Part shown: positions 56,452 to 64,000 of the stretch, piece by piece
How positions within the stretch are numbered: the first letter of the stretch is position 1
Layout: each line of letters starts with the position of its first letter
Origin: Atkinsonella hypoxylon
Taxonomy: Eukaryota; Ascomycota; Sordariomycetes; Hypocreales; Clavicipitaceae
Direction: 5' to 3'
DNA: 64,000 nucleotides
Assembly: GCA_000729835.1 (NCBI GenBank)
Contig: JFHB01000051.1
Span: forward strand, 62,001-126,000
Notes under the pieces: generated by a model
Databases searched by the model: none
Seen by the model: only the letters and a program-made list of their open reading frames with translations
What the model was told of the DNA's origin: nothing
Made by a program: the position numbers and the translations under genes

Positions 56452-57238
56452 TATTATAGTACTAAGCCCCGCGGTTGACAGTTTAATCCGACGCTCAGCA
56501 CAGACAACGGAGTGCGTACAATATAACTACAAGCCCCTCTTTACACAGCGGGCAGGTTCCCCTCTAACAGCTGCAATCAGCCGGCAAAGCAGGTTTATGC
56601 GCTAAAAATTCTATGCCCTGCAGGCTAGAAGCTGTTAGGGAGGCACAAGGTGGATAGACAGGGTATATTAAACGCCACTAAAAGATATATTCCTCCTCAT
56701 ATGATATTCCTCCAATTGAAAGTCACTTCCAGCTCCACACTATAACTCCCGCATTTTCGAGCTGACCGTTGATAGGCTCCTTTTCCCCCTGTCAGGTCAC
56801 TGATGCAAAAGTAAAAAAAAAAAAGATGTATCATATTCTTCTTGAAGTCAGTTATCGACATGGCGCTCGAGTCAGCGGCCCTGGCACGGCGAGGTGGACA
56901 TGACAAGCTGCCGCCCAAGCGATTTCTATCATTGCTGTCGCCTGGTACAACCCGCCATGCGCTTGGTGGAGGCCAAGACGTGGTCCACCATGGTGAGGTC
57001 GAAGAAAAGGAGATTATCAGATGGCAGGCGCAGCTGAGGTGCGTTTGGGGAAGCGAGGAAGGGTACAAGTGCGTGGCGCAGGTTCTCTGGCGGTATATTC
57101 AGGTACCCGACCGGCTGCGTCACGAAATCCACTTCTCATGGCACGCTTCGGGCATCTCAAGTACCTACGTACCCTGGCAGGTGCCTTGGCCCCGCTCAAC
57201 AACCGCAGGCCCCGCTCCGAATGGCCAGGGAAAAAAAA

Positions 57239-57392
57239 AAAAAAGTAGCCGGTCCAGCACAGCACACACACACCACAGCGCCCGACTTTTTTACATGGAC
57301 AGCCTCCCAGCCCGCATTGGCCCGCGCAGCCTCTCGTTAAAAAAGTCGGGCCCTGTGGTGTGTGTGTGCTGTGCTGGACCGGCCACTTTTTT
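57239..57392. repeat. Long near-perfect inverted repeat
   Basis: Arms 57239-57293 and 57338-57392 (A6/T6 tails included) agree at 53 of 55 positions around a 44-base spacer; each contains CCGGTCCAGCACAGC and a CA/TG run. A transcript would fold into a stable hairpin. Confidence 0.9.
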
Positions 57393-57574
57393 CTCCCACT
57401 GCCTCCGTCAGGCATGCCTGTTCTCGAATATCCCCCCCCCCTCCCCCAGCTTTTCCTGTTCGTCTTTGCATAATATTTATCTCACCGACCCCGCTCTGAA
57501 ACCCGCCCGTCGATCGACGCAACCCCGTCACATCTCATCTCATCTGCGCCTACGCTTTGGACCAACTTGGAACC

Positions 57575-57761
57575 ATGGTAGGTTGTTCGAGTGCAGGCCA
57601 CTAACCGATTGTAGTAGACTCGCTGCACTTTACCCGACGGCGTCGATCAAATCTGCACTACCGCTTTGGTCCGCAATCAATCCGGCCGGCTCGGGTCCCG
57701 TCGACTATTTTCGTCAACTACTTTACTTGTACACAACGTCTTTCTCTTGAAAGTCATCTAG
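57575..57761 (+). pseudogene. Possible orphan 5' end of a broken gene
   Basis: A C/T-rich leader ends in AACCATG immediately followed by a GTAGGT donor, a CACTAAC branch and a GTAGTAG acceptor. Joining 57575-57577 to 57618-57761 gives a 48-residue frame (MTRCTLPDGVDQICTTALVR and onward). An ATG-only first exon is typical of several housekeeping genes. The frame stops 110 bases before an inverted-repeat element, suggesting a truncated copy. I recognise no family. Confidence 0.25.
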
Positions 57762-57871
57762 CGCCGTCTTATGGTTATGGTGATTGTTATTTGTTTTTCC
57801 TTTTTCATGGTACAACTATTTTTACTTGTACAGCATGAACGTGCTGGAAGCCCACGCGCTTTGTTCTTATG

Positions 57872-58460
57872 ACGCTAGATTTCTGTCCCTGTTTCTACCG
57901 CCTGGGGTCATCAATTTCCCACCGGAGCTTTCGAATGCATCGCTAGATCTAGCCGAATCCGGCTAAATCACCTTATAGTGTCCTCCATACTCAAAAGTAC
58001 TGTAGAGGTTTCTTTTCTTGCCAGTCAGCCGTTTATATCACCAGATGGTGGCTTCGATTAGTGCCGTTCAACGCTATTATATAGCCCTTGGTCAGCTTAT
58101 TGCTGCTGTAGAGTATCGAGAGCTTCGTTAAATGGGATAAATTCCCGTTCACAAAGAGAGGACATCGTAACAAGTAAAATTACATAAAAACAAGGCCTCT
58201 AGCGATAACGGGGAATTGACGCACAATTCGCTGTAGTCGCGATGCAGCTGCACTACACACCACACGCAAGGCTGCGATAATTGATGTCTTGCCGTTGTGG
58301 CTGTTCTGTTGTGCCGGTAAATTAGGTAGCTGTATAGCTCGAAAAGAAACCTCAGCGGTACTTCCTCACAAAAGATGGGTGGCCAGGGATCCCTCCTGAT
58401 TCAGCTAGATCCAGTGGTGCATTTGAAAGCTCCGGTGGGAAATTGATGGCCCCCTAGCGT
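57872..58460. mobile_element. Inverted-repeat element, probable MITE relic
   Basis: Left arm about 57872-58018 and right arm about 58341-58460 share, in inverted order, GACGCTAG, TCATCAATTTCCCACCGGAG (C in place of T in one arm), CTTTC-AATGCA, TAGATCTAGC-like and GAGGTTTCTTTTC blocks. Differences are mostly C/T or G/A, as expected from repeat-induced point mutation or age. There is no coding core. Confidence 0.65.
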
Positions 58461-58607
58461 CTCGTCCTTCTGTGCTTTGGCCCCCAAACCGGGCTTTTTT
58501 TTTTTGGGCATCGGCGCAGTTCATCGGAACATCAACGAGCTCCACCCCCCAATCTACATAATATAACCCAGTTTTGTACTCATAAACAGCTGATACCAAG
58601 AAGAAGC

Positions 58608-58664
58608 CATCCATATGTCGCCATCCATATGTCGCCATCCATATGTCGCCATCCATATGTCGTC
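58608..58664 (+). repeat. 14-bp tandem repeat over the CHIP start codon
   Basis: Four copies of CATCCATATGTCGC, each supplying an ATG (58615, 58629, 58643, 58657). The first and fourth are in frame with the gene; the second and third open short overlapping frames. Confidence 0.95.
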
Positions 58665-59721
58665 GCGAGCTTTTGAGTTAAAGCAGGAGGGCAACAGATA
58701 CTTCCAGGATGGGGACTACGTCAACGCGGATAGCCTCTACTCCAAAGCGTATGTTTCCCTGTACCCCAGCCAGGTCCCGTTACCTAAAAAAAAAAAAACA
58801 CCAATTTGTATAAAGCCCCCTTCCTACATGGTTCTTTTTTCGTAATCACTATCCACTCAAGATGGGCACTGGACGAAATCTAAACAAAACAAACACAGCA
58901 TAATAGCAGACCCTCAACACCCAACCCTCTACACCAACCGCGCAATGGCTCGCCTCAAGCTCGGCGACTGGGAATCCGTCATCTCCGACTGCAACGCCTG
59001 CCTCAAGCTCTGTCCTTCCTCCATCAAGGCAAACTACTACCTCGCCCAGGCCCTCCTCTCCCTCGGCGACTACGACACCGCCCTCAGCCACGCCCTCAAA
59101 GCGCACTCCCTCTGCGCCGCCACCAACGACAGATCCCTCACCGCCGCGACAGCCCTGGTCCTACGATGTAAGAGGGAAAGATGGGACGACATGGAGAAGG
59201 CGCGTCTGCAAGAAGAGCTCGAGCTCGAGAACCAGATGGTGGAACTCCTCCTCAAGGACAGGGACAAGATGGTCTCCATGGAGGACGACGACACCGAGAA
59301 AGAAGCGATACGGAAACAGAGCGACTGGAAAGTCGAGCGTATGCGGAAAGTCTTTGCGACGGCGAGAGACAATGCCCTGCGGAAGCGGGAAGTCCCAGAT
59401 TGGGTCATTGACGAGATCAGTTTCGGCGTCATGGTCGATCCTGTTATTGTGAGCTGTGTGACGTTGTTCTTTGAAAAGGGGAAACATGGCATAGACAAAG
59501 AAAGGAAAAAAAAAAGGAAAAAAAAAAACGCAGGCTAACTCGCCCAGACAAAAACCGGAAAGTCGTACGAGCGCGCGGCCATAACGGAGCACCTTCGTCG
59601 GCACCCTAGCGATCCCCTGACGAGGGAGCCCCTCCAGGAGAGCGAGTTGAGGCCGAACCTTGCGCTGAGGCAGGCTTGCGAGGAATTTCTCGACCAGAAC
59701 GGATGGGCTGTGGATTGGTGA
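58657..59721 (+). CDS. CHIP-like TPR/U-box E3 ubiquitin ligase
   Basis: Predicted 271-residue co-chaperone; exons 58657-58748, 58899-59448 and 59548-59721. Three TPR-type helices pairs span about residues 1-115: MSSRAFELKQEGNRYFQDGD, then YSKAIIADPQHPTLYTNRAM across the first splice, then ANYYLAQALLSLGDYDTALS. TPRs of this type bind the C-terminal EEVD of Hsp70/Hsp90. A charged coiled coil (EELELENQMVELLLKDRDK) leads to the U-box: WVIDEISFGVMVDPVITKTG across the second splice, then SYERAAITEHLRRHPSDPLT. Ubiquitinates misfolded chaperone clients. I prefer the fourth repeat-borne ATG; the first would add 14 residues. It lies directly beside the repeat-relic region. Confidence 0.9.
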
Positions 59722-60798
59722 AGGGAGGTGAAGGGAGGTGAAGGGAGCGGATGCCCTGACGCGTGATGCACGTGATGATTTCTGTACATCTGCTGGCATT
59801 GCGGAGATGTACCACTTTGAACAGACCAGGACTGTTGATTTAAATACACTAGTTGGCTGGTGCCTCTGCGTCTTTTCATCCACAGGAGGAAAACCTTACC
59901 AGGTCGCCCTAGTTGGATGAAAAAACCTCCTATGCTTTTGCAATAGTTCTCTACCATAAACATTTGGTCTACCCCTTTCTTTCTTTAGTTCTCTGCCTTC
60001 CAGGCATTCCAGGCATTCCAGCCTCCAGCACCTTCTAGCTACCCTTCTCACAACAACCCTCTTATACTAGTTCCCTACACCTTCTACTTTCCAACATCTC
60101 CTTGATCTATAGTTGTTGCATTATGGCTGCTATAGCCAGCTCAGGTTGTTGTAACCCTACAGCGCTGGGTGTAAGTGGGTTAATTTATAGCGCGGGGCAG
60201 CTAGGATTGGGCCCCGTACAGAGCCTATAAGTGGGCCATCCTGGCGCTTAACCACTGTGCTACGGGGTACCAGGACTGTTATTGATGCAGTGAAATGATG
60301 GTTTGATAAGAAGGCGTTTGAGCGACATATGATACGACATATACATGGCTGGTTAGCGGATTAATTTGCAAATATCATACAACGTGGAATTCGACACCTT
60401 GAAACAAGCATAGACTTGAGCCGAGTGCATAATTCGTGCAATATACATCACGCTGCGATCTCAAGAACCTTTGCTTTAATTAAAAAAAAAAAAAAAAAAA
60501 GAGACAGGTTCATTATTTGTTCCATGACTATCATCAATAAGTGTCACGTCAGATTCCCGCTGACATCCCGACTCATGCAGTGCTGTCTAATAATAATACA
60601 GAAACAAAGCAGTACATATGTATATGTGTAAATATGTGTACGTGTTCATGCGTGTATGTGCCCGTGCCCAACAAAACGCCATATTCGCTTGCATGCAAAT
60701 AAAACTTTCAAGTGCCCTCTCTTTTTCATCCATCATGTTCAGGACCCCTTTTCAGTCACGTACTATTTCAAACATTCACCGTTTTTAAACGCACCAAA
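59722..60798. other. Intergenic region CHIP/NIPA with repeats
   Basis: It begins with three copies of a 10-bp GTGAAGGGAG unit directly after the CHIP stop, then CCAGGCATT repeats near 60001-60025, the SINE-like fragment at 60204-60267 and an A tract near 60481. No gene is seen. Confidence 0.6.
60204..60267 (-). mobile_element. tRNA-derived SINE-like fragment
   Basis: On the minus strand a 7-bp CCCCGTA/TACGGGG acceptor-like stem (60261-60267 with 60212-60218) encloses TAGCACAGTGGTTAAGCG, an excellent polymerase III A box. GGGCCCAATCC at 60204-60214 resembles a B box (8 of 11). The normal T arm is absent, so it is not a functional tRNA. Confidence 0.4.
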
Positions 60799-62645
60799 TT
60801 ACACAAATGAAGGATGTTGTGCGTCGTCATCTCCTTCTTTGACAAAGCCGAACCGTTCTTCCTCGCTCGGTCCGGTATTGCGTCGAAACACTCGATTGAA
60901 GGAGAATTGTCGACGGTCCGAATGGGGTGGCGGTGTGGGAGGAATGCTCCGAGAATTCCTGCTTGCACCACGATACCCGACCTCTTGGTGGCCGAGAACG
61001 TGCTCGCGGGTTGTGCCGCCGTACGCAACAGTCTCATCATCCGGCTTTTGCCTCGCAACTATAATTTGAGTCAATGGCACAGGCAGTAACGGACTGTGCG
61101 GCTTATTTGCCGGATACTCGTCTCCGTATGCCGGCAATGTGCTACTTGTACGTGGGCGTCCACGAATGGTGCCGGCAATGCTCGAAAACAAGGTGCTACG
61201 CTCCGCCTCGAGCTCTGCCAGCTCTTCCTCTGTTGGAAATCGTGACATGCCCAATGGAGGATGAAGGCTTGTTGGTGTTCCGACGGCCCGGATGGATGGT
61301 GTTGGCGACTGTGGTGAAGTGGCTGCTCGTGCTCGCATGCCAGCTGCCAATGTCCTACGTCTCCGTAATCCATCCCACTCATACGCGGATGCTCCATCTT
61401 CGCTGATGGGGGCCATACTTTCCGCCATTCTGTCTTCATGAAGTCTCTTTAACTCTTCCGCCTCCATTCTCAGGCGCGCCTTGGAAATGCGTCGCACAAT
61501 AGCGGCGGTGCCGCGGATGGCGTCGGCCTTTGGCTCCGTTTCTGGCTGTTCCTGCTCGGCAATTGTTTGAATCTGGTCCAGATCACCCTTGAAGACGGCA
61601 GCATCAGGAACGTCTTTGGCAGACTTTGAGAGCTGGAGCAAAACAACGCCAGAGCAGATTGTGAGAAATCCTAGAATCACAGTAGCAATTTGCTGTGGTG
61701 TCCCCTTGAAACCCTGGAACAAAACAATGGACGTTATTATCGTTGTGCTCGTAAAATAAACATAATACGTGGGGGTGACGAGAGCAGCATTGAAAATGTT
61801 GAGCGCTTTCTATTTGATTGTTAAGAAGAAGGCAGTCAGTATTTGAGTGTGCTTGGTTAGGTTCCAAACTTCAGAAGGAAGCGCAGACTTACATTCAGAT
61901 AGACAATTTCTGTTAACAAAGTGCACATGACGAAAAACAACAAAACCCAGAGAAACCAATACTTGTACTGCGGATCTCCACTAGCCCAGGCTACAATGGC
62001 TGCACCAAGGCCTTGGGTTGACACAACGCTCAATCCACCAATCCAGCTGCAGATGGAAATATAGACAAGCATGTTCTTGTTGCCCCATCGAGGACCAACG
62101 TACCAGGCTGTAATGATAGACCCTATGATTATAACACCGGTATAAGATAGGAATCCAGGGGTGATGAACTTTTTCTGCATATCCTGGATATTAGCGACTG
62201 AAGACTCTTGAGGTCCGTTCAACGCGATGACGATAGAGCCAATGATACACAAAAAGCACGCGACTTTGCCGACCATGCTCAGCCGTTCCTTTAGGAAAAT
62301 AGCCGACAGCACGGCGGTAATGACAACAGACAGGGCTCCGAGCGGCGTGACGAGAATCGCATCAGTAAAGGCATATGCGACAAAGTTAAGAACCTCGCCG
62401 AGAATCATGAGCGACATGCCTCCCCACCAATAGGCGTTCTTGAGATAGCCATAGCCCTCACCAGCAACTTCATGATACTTTTCGTTGGCTCGAAGCAGCC
62501 CGACTTTTTTGAGGACAAAGGACGTTCCAATAAAAAGCCCAGAGCCTACGGCCAGACAGATGCCAATAACTTTGTAATAGTCCGGCCGATTGCCCGCTGG
62601 GGCAATGCCTCCACCCCTGGCGCCGAGCGTGGGGAAATCGTCCAT
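60799..62645 (-). CDS. NIPA-type magnesium transporter (DUF803)
   Basis: Predicted 587-residue membrane protein; exons in gene order 62645-61893 and 61809-60799. Membrane segments begin at YYKVIGICLAVGSGLFIGTS. Family blocks follow: GYLKNAYWWGGMSLMILGEV, AYAFTDAILVTPLGALSVVI, AILSAIFLKERL-like AVLSAIFLKERLSMVGKVAC, YISICSWIGGLSVVSTQGLG and, across the splice, EIVYLNKALNIFNAALVTPT. These are the nine-helix NIPA fold, known to carry Mg2+ in animals; transport here is inferred. Residues after about 330 form a long disordered cytosolic tail (Arg/Ser/Pro-rich, with repeated RRR and SP sites) ending QHPSFV, typical of the fungal members. The intron has a GTAAGT donor and an AAATAG acceptor. Confidence 0.9.
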
Positions 62646-64000
62646 ACTGGTCCCGATGATCGCGGCGGTTTGTTCAAGGCATTGGCATGGGCTTTACTCA
62701 GAGGATTTTCATGAGGTTTGAAAAGCGATATTCTGGTAGCAGGCCAGCTGGATAAGCAGTGGGTGGTGTTTCGATCTTCGGGTATAGTGTGCGCCGCAAG
62801 AAGTCTTGGTTGGGTTTGCGCCAGAGTCGGATTTGAATGGAATACTCGAGGGTCTGGCGCCGAGGAATTCTTGCGAGACAAATCGCGAATAGCCCAAAGA
62901 AATGTTTTTTTTTTTGTTGTCGACCTTGGTAAGTTGTTCGAGACAGACAGTTGCAGAGACAAAGAAGTCTGCTGACGCCCAACAATTACACGGAGTAGAG
63001 CGTGGGTTGAGGAAGGCGCAGAGCGGTAACAAGCGGAAGCTTTGAAGGTTACGACGAGCACACTCAACGGAGTCTCATACGCCATGGGCGCCAGGCGCCA
63101 GGTGCCAGGCGCAGTTGCCGGGGCAAGTTGATGAACCAGACCCTTGCAAGCATGGACTGGATAACATGGACTGGATGCAGTAGAGTGGAGGCAGTGGAGT
63201 GGAGGCAGGAGGCAAGTGGCAAGTGGCAGGCGGCAGGCGCGGGCGGCAGGCGGGATCAACTTGACCCCTTTGACTGGGACAACAACGGCCAGGCAACGCC
63301 CCCCACTTTAGCAGAGTACCTTAAAAGTACCTCAAATTAATTAAAGCACTACACATATTAAGAAGTGTCGAGAAGTAGAGAAATACCTAGGACATCTGCT
63401 TGATTTCCGTTAGGTCTCCACTTGGAGGTTTCACGCCATTGGTCCGTAATTATGAGAACGGTAGCTTATTCGTTTTGTCGCATTGAGTGCATAAAGCGGC
63501 ATTAATGCAAAGAGCAGCAAAGAGCAGCAAAGAGTTAAAAAGGATTTTTCCAGCATTTTTAAAGTTCATCAGCCTCCCGACCCGCGAAAGCCAGCTAGCC
63601 AACTACGGTACGCGACTCGGTTCATTCTGGAAGTCCCCGAAATGGACGTAGCACCACCTAAACTGCCAGGTGGTCTGCCCTCCCACAGCTGCGAGATACC
63701 AGCTTCGTACAAACCTGAATCTCTTCACAGTCACGTCAACTAGTGGTTCCTGGCTGGGAGGGGCCAAAGTTCCCACTCTCAATGGCCATCATCAAGTGGG
63801 TATTCCCGGCAAGCGACAATTCTAAAATTTTAACGGCCCTCGTGACTACTAGCAAGTTTCGTCACGAGACTACTTAAGATGGTAGGGACATGCCATGGTA
63901 GCTTGTGAGACGCGAACACAGAGAGTGCTCATTGGTCAGTTTGCACGATAAAATCGCTCATATGCTTTCTCTTCTTCTTTTCTTGCTGGGTTTATGTGGT
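62646..64000. other. NIPA promoter and right-edge region
   Basis: No supported gene. It includes a G/C-rich GGCAGGCGGCAGG-type low-complexity stretch near 63180-63250 and three copies of AGCAAAGAGC near 63508-63535. The long minus frame at 62546-63259 overlaps the promoter and low-complexity DNA and has no domain. Confidence 0.5.

Larger units (their letters stand above)
53137..58656. other. 5.5 kb gene-poor repeat-relic region
   Basis: It contains inverted-repeat structures at 56187-56451, 57239-57392 and 57872-58460, a possible orphan gene start at 57575-57761, many TATTCCGTA/TACGGAGTA copies (53534, 53573, 54431, 54538, 55492, 55953) and T tracts. No intact transposase or other domain-bearing frame was found. 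The 302-codon + frame at 56842-57750 runs through the inverted repeat and is not credible as a gene. Confidence 0.6.

Noticed and set aside
56842..57750. 302-codon + frame
   Set aside because: Runs through a long inverted repeat and homopolymers; no domain, likely chance.
62546..63259. 237-codon minus frame overlapping the NIPA start
   Set aside because: Different frame from NIPA, runs through low-complexity promoter DNA, no domain.

Overview
This window is nuclear DNA of a filamentous ascomycete, most likely Sordariomycetes and probably Hypocreales. The evidence is short introns (mostly 50-110 nt) with GTRNGT donors, RCTRAC branch sites and YAG acceptors, a 460-residue translation elongation factor 1-alpha, fungus-type gene families (Sls1, ALG10, TM9/EMP70, QCR10, GPI-anchored Ser/Thr-rich protein), and intergenic clusters of GGTACCTA-type motifs. 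I resolved 21 protein-coding genes, 14 of them with introns whose borders I set by reading frame, splice motifs and family homology. Species cannot be named from this sequence.

Layout. At 0.3-5.6 kb are mitochondrial regulator SLS1 (+) and TEF1 (-). At 8.6-25 kb, all on the minus strand, are an MFS transporter, a cytochrome P450, a succinate-semialdehyde-type aldehyde dehydrogenase and an SDR reductase. An 8.3 kb stretch without convincing genes, rich in GGTACC motifs and minisatellites, interrupts this set. No polyketide, peptide or terpene synthase is present, so it is at most a small catabolic or tailoring group. At 27-36 kb are YAE1 (Fe-S assembly adaptor), a secreted GPI-anchored repeat protein, a CENP-O/Mcm21 kinetochore protein and an acetyl-CoA transporter (AT-1 type). 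At 36-40 kb are phosphopantothenate-cysteine ligase (CoA synthesis) and a monocarboxylate-type MFS transporter.

From 41 to 53 kb lies a dense housekeeping block: WBP11-like splicing factor, LCP5 (rRNA processing), a TM9/EMP70 protein, MED4, QCR10 (complex III), ALG10 (N-glycan donor synthesis) and a conserved unknown. From 53 to 58.6 kb is a 5.5 kb repeat graveyard with at least three inverted-repeat structures and what looks like the orphaned first exon of a broken gene. It is followed by a CHIP-type TPR/U-box ubiquitin ligase, a tRNA-derived SINE-like fragment and a NIPA-type magnesium transporter.

The most striking observations are a 2-nucleotide micro-exon in TEF1 that completes the first glycine codon of the GTP-binding P-loop, a 14-bp tandem repeat laying down four successive ATGs in rotating frames at the CHIP start codon, a cloverleaf with a 15-nt anticodon loop, and MITE-like inverted repeats in the 53-58 kb region. 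No CRISPR, phage or bacterial-type mobile system is present.
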